From Microbulbifer agarilyticus (GTDB taxonomy: Bacteria > Pseudomonadota > Gammaproteobacteria > Pseudomonadales > Cellvibrionaceae): a DNA stretch of 64,000 nt. The stretch is from the NCBI RefSeq assembly GCF_020171345.1, contig NZ_JAIUZM010000002.1, positions 124,001 through 188,000 of the forward strand, read 5' to 3'. A program made the position numbers and the translations under genes. Under the pieces are notes generated by a model. It did not search any database and had not been told where the DNA came from. It saw nothing but the letters and a program-made list of their open reading frames with translations. How positions within the stretch are numbered: position 1 is the stretch's first letter; every line of letters starts with the position of its first letter. Shown one piece after another: positions 15,954 through 24,527 of the stretch.

Positions 15954-18321
15954 ATTGGCAAGATCGTGCTAACCATATGAGACGGCTGGTGTGGGGAGTT
16001 CTAGGTTGCCGATCAGGAACCCACGTGCCTTGGAGCGGCATGACCTCTGTGTAGGCTCGATAAAGGTTGCTGATGTTATTGACGTAATGCACTGGTTCCG
16101 CGCCCCTGACATAGCCATACCGGGCATTCTTAAAGTAGCGTGGCTCGGATAGTTTGAGCATGGCCCACTCGACATTGTCGAACCAGACATTGGGGTCTAG
16201 CTGCAACTTTTTGGCCAACCTTTGTGCGTCGTACAGGTGGCCGATGCCTGCATTGTAGGCAGCGAGCGCAAACCAAATGCGGTTTTCCCGGCTGACGCTT
16301 GCGGGAAACCGCCCATTTATCCAGTTCAGGTATTTTACGCCGGCCTTGATTCCGCGCTCAGGATCAGTTAGTGGGTGCGGGTAGCCCATATCTTCTGCTG
16401 TGAGTGGCATTACCTGCAATAACCCTTGCGCACCTACTGAAGACTCAGCTTTTGGGTTGAAGCTGCTTTCTTGCCACATTTGCGCAATGATAATTCGCCA
16501 GTCAAATTGATATTTTTTCGCTTCGGTCTTTACCAGTTCATCATACGGAGATAGGTCATCACCAGGCTGCAGCTTTTCCAAATACCGTTTGCCTGCTGAT
16601 TTCCCTGGTTGAAAGTAGTAGGCGATTTTCTTCTGGTAGCTTTCAGTTCTTCGATACTTCTTGATAAACGCATCAAGTTTTCTCCGCAGGGAATTGTTTC
16701 CTTTTAATACCATCCATCCTTGCGGAAGTGGGTCGGTTACGATTGGTCCCGCAGTTAGTGAGTCTCGGAGTTTGCTGCCGACCTCTGCGTCATTGGCATC
16801 GACAAGAGTCGCTTCCACTTCGCCGTCTGCAACCATGTTGATTAGGCGTTCATAGCTGACATCTTCCGGTGCCAACTGGATTTTCACTTTGATTCCTTGT
16901 TTTTGGAGATTTTTGGCGACTCCTTCAAAAATTGAAAATGCGCGTAGCGTTAGAGTTCGGCCATGTAGGTCCTGAAGGCGGTTGATGGGTGGAATATCGC
17001 TATTTGTCAAAACTTGGACGGCGGCCTCCCTGTAGGGAGTGCTGAAATCAACGCCTTGCTGGCGACGTCTTTCCGATATGGTTAGGGCGGCCCCGGCAAA
17101 GTCTCCGCGCCCGGCTTGGAGCCACTCTATCAGTGATTGATCGTGAGGCACGGCTATTACTTGTAAATCTATGTTGTGTAGCTCAGCAAATTCTTTTGCC
17201 AGGTCATAATCGAATCCCATTAATATGCCTTTCCACATAAAGTAGCTGGTTGGCCCGTTGTAAGTGAGGAATCGTAGTACTCTGGTATTTTTAATTGCTT
17301 TCCAGTTGGGTAGGGATTTTTCCGGAGCTTGCACCTTAGTTTTACTGAGTAGTTTGTCTACTTGCTGTTTGAGCTTGGGTGATCCCTTGCGCATTGCCCA
17401 AACGATTTCTTCCTCACCGCTGACCTTCGCCCCGCCCTTCATATCGTTGCGATAACTGGTCAACTCACTGACCACGGCTGTGTCGAGAATGGTCGCCCAA
17501 CCAGGGTTCTGGTTGAGTAGGTCGATAATCTGATCTATATCTTCGATATTCGAAAGGTCACGTACTTCCATCTCGACAGATGGGTTATTTTTCTGGAGCG
17601 TTCGAGCTGTGTTTATATAGGTGCTGTCATTCAGTATCACAAGCCTCAGGTTCTGTAAGTCATCGGGCTTGTCAATGTCGGGGCCTTCGCGGCCGGCCAC
17701 CAGTTGCTTGTATGAGGTTTTGATTGTTTCAGAGAGGTCATACCGCTCGGCGCGCATTTTTGTTTTGGTGAGGTTGCCCGCGAGGACATCGGCGTCGCCC
17801 GAATCCAGCATAGTGAGTGCCTCTTCAGGGTCTTTCGCTTTTATCCAGCGTGCCTCTACGCCGAGATTTTTGGCCAGGGCCTCGGCGAGTTCTTGGTGGT
17901 GACGAGTGACAATTGTGATGCGATGCAGCATGTCGTCATCGACACTGCCAATTCTCACGAAGCGGATCAGGCCACGTTTTTTAATCGCATCCAGATCGCC
18001 AGTATTTGCATCGCTATGTGCTGACTTAGACGTTTCCGATCTTTCACTTTCTTTCTCGAGGTTGCTTTCGTGCTGGAGGTTGCGTTCGTGCGCAGCACGG
18101 GTTCCTGATGAGGTGCTGTTTTCCCTTGTGCTGTTTTCTTCGTTGTGCGATTTCTTTTCGCAACCGAACAACGATATCAGGCATATCAGAAGAAGTAAGA
18201 ATATCCCGCGGGCATGTGAAAAGTGGGGAGGATCGCAAGCGACGGTGTGATAAAGCCTACGAACAAAGGCTTTGGTGGAATTATGCGCGGGAGTTATTCC
18301 CTCGGTATTCGGTAGAGCCAT
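15811..18321 (-). CDS. MltF-like lytic transglycosylase lipoprotein with two SBP domains (copy 2)
   Basis: Paralogue of the preceding gene, 836 residues. A long n-region precedes the lipoprotein signal GIFLLLLICLISLFGC (Cys54). Then comes a hydrophilic Ser/Glu/Asn-rich linker (about 58-108), two SBP_bac_3-type domains starting at GDLDAIKKRGLIRF and at VLRFLTYNGPTSYFMWKG, and an SLT domain with catalytic Glu618 in MWQESSFNPKAESSVGAQG and AAYNAGIGHL. ATG 18321 is chosen for the GGAG seven bases upstream. The stop lies past the oxidoreductase remnant, so the last 50 or so residues are antisense to it. Probably cleaves peptidoglycan at the outer membrane, with SBP domains sensing muropeptides by analogy with MltF. 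Confidence 0.87.
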   Translation of the reverse strand: MALPNTEGITPAHNSTKAFVRRLYHTVACDPPHFSHARGIFLLLLICLISLFGCEKKSHNEENSTRENSTSSGTRAAHERNLQHESNLEKESERSETSKSAHSDANTGDLDAIKKRGLIRFVRIGSVDDDMLHRITIVTRHHQELAEALAKNLGVEARWIKAKDPEEALTMLDSGDADVLAGNLTKTKMRAERYDLSETIKTSYKQLVAGREGPDIDKPDDLQNLRLVILNDSTYINTARTLQKNNPSVEMEVRDLSNIEDIDQIIDLLNQNPGWATILDTAVVSELTSYRNDMKGGAKVSGEEEIVWAMRKGSPKLKQQVDKLLSKTKVQAPEKSLPNWKAIKNTRVLRFLTYNGPTSYFMWKGILMGFDYDLAKEFAELHNIDLQVIAVPHDQSLIEWLQAGRGDFAGAALTISERRRQQGVDFSTPYREAAVQVLTNSDIPPINRLQDLHGRTLTLRAFSIFEGVAKNLQKQGIKVKIQLAPEDVSYERLINMVADGEVEATLVDANDAEVGSKLRDSLTAGPIVTDPLPQGWMVLKGNNSLRRKLDAFIKKYRRTESYQKKIAYYFQPGKSAGKRYLEKLQPGDDLSPYDELVKTEAKKYQFDWRIIIAQMWQESSFNPKAESSVGAQGLLQVMPLTAEDMGYPHPLTDPERGIKAGVKYLNWINGRFPASVSRENRIWFALAAYNAGIGHLYDAQRLAKKLQLDPNVWFDNVEWAMLKLSEPRYFKNARYGYVRGAEPVHYVNNISNLYRAYTEVMPLQGTWVPDRQPRTPHTSRLIWLARSCQYDHWTLSNGVSPKLPKAGSWQRSADEFSRSHNILLSSWEAVACARFP
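15870..15980 (+). pseudogene. Remnant of the quinone oxidoreductase 3' end
   Basis: Read on the plus strand, 36 codons plus a TGA stop encode GKIRPLIAASFPL...HIGKIVLTI; 28 of 36 residues match the last residues of the intact oxidoreductase at 13502-13612, including a shared stop position. No start or upstream part remains. It lies antisense inside the overlap of the two MltF-like genes, in the same relation to copy 2 as the intact gene has to copy 1, which marks it as part of a duplicated segment. Confidence 0.85.
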
Positions 18322-18408
18322 GGCGGACTCCATTCATTGGCACGAAAGCGTTGATGAATGTTAGTGCCCTGTTGCCACTATTGGTCGCGCGGGAAGCTCT
18401 ACCTTGAA

Positions 18409-19764
18409 TTACTCTATAATTGCGGAAATATTTCCCTCTGCGAGCTTTGCGTGGATTTTTTGTCCACTTTGAGTGTCAGAAGCGCGTCGGATGACCCGCT
18501 GTTGCTCATCCCGGACGATCGCATAGCCGCGCTCGAGCACTGCGAGCGGACTCACGCTGTTGAGCAACTGGGCGCTGTGTAGCGCTTGTTCCTGCTTGTG
18601 TTGCAGTAAAACTTTGATCGACTTGTTCAATTGCAGATTGTGCTGGGCGAGTTGCAGAAATGCCTGTTTCAGGTGATGGCGCGGGTGTACCCGAGCTAAC
18701 GCTCTTTCCAATTGCACTAAACGCTGGGTATTCACCTGCGCGCGGTTGGTTACTGCGGTGTGCAGGCGCATTTCCAGGTGGTCCAGACGCTGGGCGCGAT
18801 TTTGCAGTTGCTCCCGCGGGTGCCGAATGCGGTTGCTCACCAGTTGGACATGTTGTCGCAGGTGGCGCAATTGCAGTGCCATGGCGCGCACCAGTTGCCC
18901 GCGCGCACCCTCGATTTCCTCGCGCAGTGCCGCGGCGTTGGCGCTGGCAATCTCCGCTGCGGCCGATGGGGTGGGTGCGCGCACATCGGCCACCAGATCC
19001 GCGATGGTGTTGTCGGTCTCATGACCGACTGCCGAAATAGTCGGTATCGGGCAGGCGGCTAGCGCGCGTGCGACGGATTCTTCATTGAAGGCCCACAGAT
19101 CTTCCAGGGAGCCGCCGCCACGCCCCACAATCAGCAGATCATGGCGCTGCAGGCGCCCGGCCAGAGCGATAGCGTTGGCAATCTGCTGAGCTGCCCCCTG
19201 GCCTTGGACCGCCACCGGGATGAGTTCGACTTTCGCTGCGGGATAGCGGCGCCCGAGTACCTGGATCATATCCCGCACGGCAGCGCCGGTCGGCGAGGTG
19301 ATGATGCCGATAGTGGCTGGCAGGTAGGGCAGGGGCTTTTTCCGGCTCAGCTCGAACAGTCCTTCTGCCTGTAGCTTGGCCTTGAGTTCCTCCAGCTGGC
19401 GCATCAGTGCGCCGAAGCCGGCTTCTTCCAGATGCTCGATGATCAGCTGAAACTCGCCGCGCCCTTCATACAGGCTGACCCGCGCGCGCGCCAGTACTTC
19501 ACGTCCGTTACCGGGCTGGAAGCGCACATTGCGGTTACGTCCACGGAACATGGCGCAGCGGACCTGGGCGCGGGCATCCTTTAGGGTGAAATACCAGTGT
19601 CCCGAGCTGGGCGCGGCGAAGTTGGAAATCTCGCCGCCCACCCACAGGAGAGGGACGCTCCCCTCCAAAAGCTGCTTCACTTCCCTGTTCAGTTCACTGA
19701 CAGTCATCACCGGACGGCCGTCAGTGGGGAGTGGATTGGGTGCGCCGGGTGGGTTGTTGAGCAT
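18409..19764 (-). CDS. xseA: Exodeoxyribonuclease VII large subunit
   Basis: Catalytic subunit of the bidirectional single-strand exonuclease ExoVII, cytoplasmic; partner XseB is not in the window. The 451 residues show the N-terminal OB fold (LWVGGEISNF, HWYFTLKDARAQVRCAMFRG), the catalytic domain with GIITSPTGAAVRDMIQVL and VGRGGGSLEDLWAFNEE, a SAVGHETDNTIADLVAD block, and the coiled-coil C-terminus rich in Gln/Leu/Arg, ending with ERGYAIV. ATG 19764 with an AGAGG site is preferred over an in-frame TTG 33 bases upstream. Divergent from guaB, the common gammaproteobacterial arrangement. Confidence 0.96.
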   Translation of the reverse strand: MLNNPPGAPNPLPTDGRPVMTVSELNREVKQLLEGSVPLLWVGGEISNFAAPSSGHWYFTLKDARAQVRCAMFRGRNRNVRFQPGNGREVLARARVSLYEGRGEFQLIIEHLEEAGFGALMRQLEELKAKLQAEGLFELSRKKPLPYLPATIGIITSPTGAAVRDMIQVLGRRYPAAKVELIPVAVQGQGAAQQIANAIALAGRLQRHDLLIVGRGGGSLEDLWAFNEESVARALAACPIPTISAVGHETDNTIADLVADVRAPTPSAAAEIASANAAALREEIEGARGQLVRAMALQLRHLRQHVQLVSNRIRHPREQLQNRAQRLDHLEMRLHTAVTNRAQVNTQRLVQLERALARVHPRHHLKQAFLQLAQHNLQLNKSIKVLLQHKQEQALHSAQLLNSVSPLAVLERGYAIVRDEQQRVIRRASDTQSGQKIHAKLAEGNISAIIE

Positions 19765-19854
19765 TTCAGCCTCTGCAGGGGTCAGTTGGGCAGCCAATAT
19801 TGCAAGGATGTGCGTTCACGTAAAGGGATTTGCCATTCCGGCGTAAATACTCTT

Positions 19855-19882
19855 TTGTTTCCGCGAAGGTTGCGGCTATAAT
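19855..19882 (+). promoter_or_regulatory. Probable guaB promoter
   Basis: A consensus TATAAT lies at 19877-19882 with a partial -35 (TTGTTT, 19855-19860) 16 bp upstream, followed by GC-rich CGCGCC, the discriminator type seen at growth-controlled promoters. It sits 42 bases before the guaB ATG. Confidence 0.6.
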
Positions 19883-19924
19883 CGCGCCGATACCCATTCC
19901 CGCTCCTTTGAGGTTTGAGTGTCC

Positions 19925-21409
19925 ATGTCTGAATCTCTGCGTATAGCACGCGAAGCCCTCACTTTTGACGACGTCCTACTTGTGCCCGGATATTCCGAGG
20001 TTACGGCGAAAGACGTTTCCCTGAAGACAAAACTGTCTCGCAACATCACCCTGAATATTCCGCTGGTGTCCGCCGCTATGGATACCGTGACCGAGTCGCG
20101 CCTGGCCATTGCTTTGGCCCAAGAAGGCGGTATCGGCATCATTCACAAGAGCATGTCTATTGAAGAACAGGCTCTGGCGGTACGCGCGGTGAAGAAGTTT
20201 GAAGCCGGTGTGGTAAAGGATCCGATCACCATCGAATCCGACGCCACCCTGCGCGAGCTGATCGCGCTCACCAGCCACCACAACATTTCCGGCGTGCCGG
20301 TGATGGAGAAGGGTGACCTGGTCGGTATCGTGACCAGCCGCGACGTGCGTTTCCAGACCAACCTGGAACTGCCGGTTGCCCAGGTCATGACGCCGAAAGA
20401 GCGTCTGGTGACTTGCGACGAAGGCGCATCACCGGAAGAAGTGCGCGAATTACTGCACAAACACCGCATCGAAAAGGTGCTGGTGGTGAACAGCAATTTC
20501 CAGCTGCGCGGCCTGATTACCGTTACCGACTACAACAAGGCAGAGCAGTACCCGAATTCCTGTAAAGATGCCGATGGTCGCCTCCGTGTCGGCGCCTCTG
20601 TAGGTACCAGCCCGGATACCGATGACCGCGTTGCGGCCCTGGTGGAAGCCGGTGTCGACGTATTGGTGGTGGATACTGCACATGGCCACAGTAAGAATGT
20701 GATTGATCGCGTACGTCGCATCAAGGAAATGCATCCGCAAGTCGACGTAATCGGCGGCAACATTGCCACCGGCGCAGCGGCAAGTGCGCTGGTAGAAGCG
20801 GGCGCCGATGCGGTGAAAGTGGGCATTGGCCCCGGTTCCATCTGTACTACCCGCATTGTGACCGGTATCGGCGTGCCTCAGGTGACCGCGATTGCCGAAG
20901 TGGCAGCGGCACTGGCCGATAGTGGAGTTCCTCTGATTGCCGATGGCGGTATCCGCTTCTCTGGCGATATCTCCAAGGCGATCGCTGCCGGTGCTTATTC
21001 CGTCATGATGGGTTCCATGTTCGCCGGTACCGAAGAGGCACCGGGCGAGGTTGAACTGTATCAGGGCCGTACCTACAAGTCTTACCGTGGTATGGGTTCC
21101 CTCGGTGCCATGTCGCGCACTCAGGGTTCTTCTGACCGCTACTTCCAGGACGCCAGCAAGGGCGCGGAAAAGCTGGTGCCGGAAGGCATTGAGGGTCGCG
21201 TACCGTACAAAGGCCCGATTTCCGCAATCGTGCACCAGATGATGGGTGGCCTGCGCTCCGCGATGGGCTATACCGGCAGTCTGGATATGGAAATTATGCG
21301 CACCAAGCCTGAGTTTGTGCGGGTAACTGCTGCGGGCATGGGCGAATCCCATGTGCACGATGTGCAGATTACCAAGGAAGCGCCGAACTACCCGGTAGGC
21401 GGCCGTTAA
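19925..21409 (+). CDS. guaB: Inosine-5'-monophosphate dehydrogenase
   Basis: Oxidises IMP to XMP with NAD+, the committed step of GMP synthesis. The barrel domain begins [13 protein letters not shown], two CBS modules (about 95-205, [20 protein letters not shown]) interrupt it, and the catalytic loop [11 protein letters not shown] carries the active-site cysteine; [17 protein letters not shown] and the mobile flap region [12 protein letters not shown] follow. Length 494 is normal. ATG 19925 is taken; a GTG six bases upstream (19919) has slightly better spacing from the GAGG site and is a real alternative. Forms a two-gene operon with guaA. Confidence 0.98.
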   Translation: MSESLRIAREALTFDDVLLVPGYSEVTAKDVSLKTKLSRNITLNIPLVSAAMDTVTESRLAIALAQEGGIGIIHKSMSIEEQALAVRAVKKFEAGVVKDPITIESDATLRELIALTSHHNISGVPVMEKGDLVGIVTSRDVRFQTNLELPVAQVMTPKERLVTCDEGASPEEVRELLHKHRIEKVLVVNSNFQLRGLITVTDYNKAEQYPNSCKDADGRLRVGASVGTSPDTDDRVAALVEAGVDVLVVDTAHGHSKNVIDRVRRIKEMHPQVDVIGGNIATGAAASALVEAGADAVKVGIGPGSICTTRIVTGIGVPQVTAIAEVAAALADSGVPLIADGGIRFSGDISKAIAAGAYSVMMGSMFAGTEEAPGEVELYQGRTYKSYRGMGSLGAMSRTQGSSDRYFQDASKGAEKLVPEGIEGRVPYKGPISAIVHQMMGGLRSAMGYTGSLDMEIMRTKPEFVRVTAAGMGESHVHDVQITKEAPNYPVGGR

Positions 21410-21463
21410 TTCCTGTACGCAAATTTTGTGTCCTGAAAAATAGAAGTACACTTTAAGTGAACC

Positions 21464-21491
21464 GCAAACGGACCTCTCAGGGTCCGTTTGC
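21464..21491 (+). other. guaB-guaA intergenic hairpin
   Basis: Perfect 11-bp stem GCAAACGGACC/GGTCCGTTTGC with a 6-base loop, 28 bases before guaA. No T-run follows, so it is more likely an mRNA processing or stability element, or a leaky attenuator, than a full terminator. Confidence 0.6.
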
Positions 21492-21518
21492 CGTTTATAT
21501 AACCGTTACGAGTAAGTC

Positions 21519-23096
21519 ATGAGCCAAGACATCCATTCCAGCCGAATTCTGATCCTCGACTTTGGATCTCAGTACACCCAGCTGATTGCCCGCCGCGTGC
21601 GTGAGCTGGGGGTTTTCTCCGAAATTCGCGCGTTCGACATGACCGATGAAGAGATTCGCGAATACAACCCGAAGGGCATCATTCTCGCCGGTGGCCCCGA
21701 GTCGGTGCCGGAGGAGGGCTCACCGCGTGCGCCGCAGGCGGTGTATGAGCTGGGCGTGCCGGTACTGGGTATTTGCTACGGCATGCAAACCATGGCGCAC
21801 CAGTTGGGTGGCGCTGTGGAAGGCAGTGACGTGCGTGAGTTTGGCTATGCGCAGGTAAAGGTGGAAGGTGAGTCTGCATTGCTGCACGACATCAAAGACC
21901 ACCTGGATGACGCCGGTAGCGCACTGCTGGACGTGTGGATGAGCCACGGTGACAAAGTGGTAAAAATGCCGGAAGGCTTCGAGCTGATGGCGTCTACCCC
22001 ATCCTGTCCGATTGCCGGCATGTACAACGCAGAGAAGAAATTCTTCGGTGTGCAGTTCCACCCGGAAGTTACCCACACCCTGCAGGGCACCCGCATCTAC
22101 GAACACTTCGTGATTGGCCTGTGCGGCTGTGAAAAGCTGTGGACGCCGGAAAATATTATCGAAGATTCCATCGCCAAGGTGCGTGAGCAGGTGGGCGACT
22201 CAAAAGTGCTGCTGGGCCTGTCTGGTGGTGTCGACAGCTCTGTTGTTGCGGCCCTGCTGCACAAAGCCATCGGTGATCAGCTGACCTGTGTATTCGTGGA
22301 TAACGGCCTGTTGCGTAAAAACGAAGGCGACCAGGTCATGCAGATGTTCGCCGACAACATGGGCGTACGCGTGATTCGCAGCGATGCGGAAGAAGCATTT
22401 TTATCCCGCCTTGCCGGTGTGGACGAGCCGGAAGCCAAGCGCAAGATTATCGGCAACACCTTTATCGAAATCTTCGACAAGGAAGCCACCAAGCTCAAGG
22501 ATGTGAAATTCCTCGCTCAGGGCACCATTTACCCGGACGTGATCGAATCTGCCGCCGCCAAAACCGGCAAGGCGCACGTGATCAAGTCGCACCACAACGT
22601 GGGTGGCTTGCCGGAAGATATGGCGTTTGAGCTGGTCGAGCCACTGCGCGAACTGTTCAAAGACGAAGTGCGCAAGATCGGCCTGGAACTGGGCCTGCCG
22701 TACGACATGGTCTACCGTCACCCGTTCCCGGGGCCGGGCCTGGGTGTACGTATCCTGGGTGAAGTGAAGAAAGAGTACGCGGATATCCTGCGGGAAGCCG
22801 ATGCGATCTTCATTGAGGAACTGCACAACGCCGATTGGTACCACAAAACCAGTCAGGCGTTTGTCGTATTCCTGCCGGTGAAATCGGTGGGTGTGGTCGG
22901 TGATGGCCGTCGCTACGAGTACGTGGTTGCACTGCGGGCGGTGGAAACCGTGGACTTTATGACCGCGCGTTGGGCGCACCTGCCTTACGAGCTTATCGAG
23001 AAAGTCTCCAACCGTATCATCAACGAGATCGAACATATCTCGCGTGTGGCCTATGACGTTTCCAGCAAGCCGCCTGCCACCATTGAGTGGGAGTGA
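21519..23096 (+). CDS. guaA: GMP synthase (glutamine-hydrolysing)
   Basis: Converts XMP to GMP using glutamine and ATP. The N-terminal class I amidotransferase domain has the nucleophile in [10 protein letters not shown] and the His/Glu pair in [12 protein letters not shown]; the ATP pyrophosphatase domain has the PP-loop [18 protein letters not shown]; the C-terminal dimerisation domain ends in the invariant KPPATIEWE. Length 525 matches E. coli. Second gene of guaBA; the spacer holds the 11-bp hairpin listed separately. Confidence 0.98.
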   Translation: MSQDIHSSRILILDFGSQYTQLIARRVRELGVFSEIRAFDMTDEEIREYNPKGIILAGGPESVPEEGSPRAPQAVYELGVPVLGICYGMQTMAHQLGGAVEGSDVREFGYAQVKVEGESALLHDIKDHLDDAGSALLDVWMSHGDKVVKMPEGFELMASTPSCPIAGMYNAEKKFFGVQFHPEVTHTLQGTRIYEHFVIGLCGCEKLWTPENIIEDSIAKVREQVGDSKVLLGLSGGVDSSVVAALLHKAIGDQLTCVFVDNGLLRKNEGDQVMQMFADNMGVRVIRSDAEEAFLSRLAGVDEPEAKRKIIGNTFIEIFDKEATKLKDVKFLAQGTIYPDVIESAAAKTGKAHVIKSHHNVGGLPEDMAFELVEPLRELFKDEVRKIGLELGLPYDMVYRHPFPGPGLGVRILGEVKKEYADILREADAIFIEELHNADWYHKTSQAFVVFLPVKSVGVVGDGRRYEYVVALRAVETVDFMTARWAHLPYELIEKVSNRIINEIEHISRVAYDVSSKPPATIEWE

Positions 23097-23121
23097 CTGG
23101 TGTTATATGCCGGGCTGAACC

Positions 23122-23159
23122 CCCTGATAGACGATGATCACGACATCAGTCTATCAGGG
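23122..23159. repeat. 11-bp perfect inverted repeat at the islet edge
   Basis: CCCTGATAGAC (23122-23132) and GTCTATCAGGG (23149-23159) flank a 16-base loop, 26 bases after the guaA stop. It may serve as the guaA 3' hairpin, but no T-run follows. An 18-codon frame (23167-23223, starting MKKLISQ) follows and looks like a non-functional scrap. This is where base composition shifts into the AT-rich islet. Confidence 0.6.
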
Positions 23160-23212
23160 AGTTACTATGAAGAAGCTCATAAGCCAAGTCATTTTTACGC
23201 GCAAATCAACAG

Positions 23213-24526
23213 TTAAGCTATAGGTTGAAAAGAAACATAAGTCAGTTTATCCATCCCTAACCAGTAGTAGTCGCGATTAAAGCCCGGCGAAGGAAAACAG
23301 AAAGACTGAATATAGTGTTTCATTGGGAATCTGGCTCTCTCGCGTCCGGTTTCGATATCGAGAATGACACTCTGTTCCCCGTTCTTGAGGCCTTGTAAGG
23401 TTTTAAGGCTTTGGTAGTCTTCCGTGATGAGCTCACCGGTATTGGGATAGTATATGCCGTGGCCTACCATACCGAACCCCTGACGTTGCCACAGCGGTGA
23501 TAACTCATTGGTTTTGACGTCGTGACGCCAAGCTTGCACTACGGAATTAGCAGAATCATAAGCCACCAAAATTCGCCGCTGTTTACAGTAAAGTGGTGGG
23601 TTGGTAACGCTACCGTAGGCTGCGTTTACTATGGGTGTGATGCTGTAATCCTGGCAGTCGCGGGTACTGACACGAATAATATTATTGGGGGTCGGAGATA
23701 CGCCTGCGTTAAGCATAGATGTGTAGGCTGTGTGCTCGCCATTATCCATAAACCAAATATTATCGTCGTCAATTACCGGATCCCAGCCGTAGCTTTGAGT
23801 GCTATTTCCAACGTAATCCAGAGACCAGTTTTCATCCAGCGTGGCGGTTTTGGTATCAGCATCAAAGTAATAACGATATATGGTGGTCACACCTGTGACG
23901 TAAACCGTATTACCGCTGGCACTTAAGCGGGAAATGGATGGTTCTGGCATATCTATAATGCAGGCAGGAGTGAGGCTATCTGGATCCATGAACAGCAATT
24001 GGGTTGCCCCTGTTGATGCTATAGGTTTGGTAACCAGATAACCCGAGTCCAAAATCACATGTGAGTTGTAGGCAAGATTTTGAGGTAGTTGGTAACTGTT
24101 AACCAGCTCGCACTCGGGATTTAGTCTATGCATGCAGCGGCCGAAGGTGACATAAAGATCGCCATTTCGGTGAATCGCAAACCCTCCGGGCCACATAGGG
24201 CCGCCGGGAAGTCGTGGTGATTTCTTTATTGGTTGCAGTGTTTTTGGATCGATTTTTTCGATGTAAGCAGAACAAGACAAGCCCACCAAATCCCGGAGTG
24301 AGTCATGGCACATCAAATAGACTTCGCCTGGATCACGCAGCAGAACCATATTGCCTACTTGTAAGCGGCGACTAACGGTTTTTATTGAGTCGCTGGCTGT
24401 TATGTTTAAACCATTTAACCCGGTCGGGACTTGTTGTCGTTCCGGGCCACCATCTTCGCAGGACCAGGGGCTTGAATAGTAACCTTTCGCTACGGTCTGG
24501 CGACTCTTAACTTTCTGTACGGTCAT
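23213..24526 (-). CDS. Unrecognised protein of 437 aa, probable beta-propeller-like repeats
   Basis: I do not recognise a named family. The sequence is beta-rich with recurring strand pairs such as GGFAIHRNGDLYVTFGR, ISRLSASGNTVYVTGVTTIYRY and DPVIDDDNIWFMDNG, with polar turns, consistent with a six- or seven-bladed propeller of the SMP-30/quinoprotein type. No signal peptide or membrane segment is visible, unlike its partners. It starts one base after the stop of the upstream sulfatase, so it is translated from the same mRNA and probably handles or senses a product of the sulfatases. Base composition is AT-rich like the rest of the islet. Confidence 0.75.
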   Translation of the reverse strand: MTVQKVKSRQTVAKGYYSSPWSCEDGGPERQQVPTGLNGLNITASDSIKTVSRRLQVGNMVLLRDPGEVYLMCHDSLRDLVGLSCSAYIEKIDPKTLQPIKKSPRLPGGPMWPGGFAIHRNGDLYVTFGRCMHRLNPECELVNSYQLPQNLAYNSHVILDSGYLVTKPIASTGATQLLFMDPDSLTPACIIDMPEPSISRLSASGNTVYVTGVTTIYRYYFDADTKTATLDENWSLDYVGNSTQSYGWDPVIDDDNIWFMDNGEHTAYTSMLNAGVSPTPNNIIRVSTRDCQDYSITPIVNAAYGSVTNPPLYCKQRRILVAYDSANSVVQAWRHDVKTNELSPLWQRQGFGMVGHGIYYPNTGELITEDYQSLKTLQGLKNGEQSVILDIETGRERARFPMKHYIQSFCFPSPGFNRDYYWLGMDKLTYVSFQPIA

Positions 24527-24527
24527 C

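Larger units (their letters stand above)
13502..18321. repeat. Diverged tandem segmental duplication (qor 3' end + mltF-like gene), two units
   Basis: Unit 1 is the oxidoreductase 3' end plus MltF-like copy 1 (about 13502-15830); unit 2 is the oxidoreductase remnant plus copy 2 (about 15870-18321). The units keep the same order, orientation and convergent overlap. The catalytic glutamates fall at residues 617 and 618 of the two proteins. Exact junctions cannot be fixed by eye. Confidence 0.75.

Noticed and set aside
20450-21451. 333-aa minus-strand frame opposite guaB
   Set aside because: Antisense shadow of a highly conserved gene with His/Thr-rich composition.
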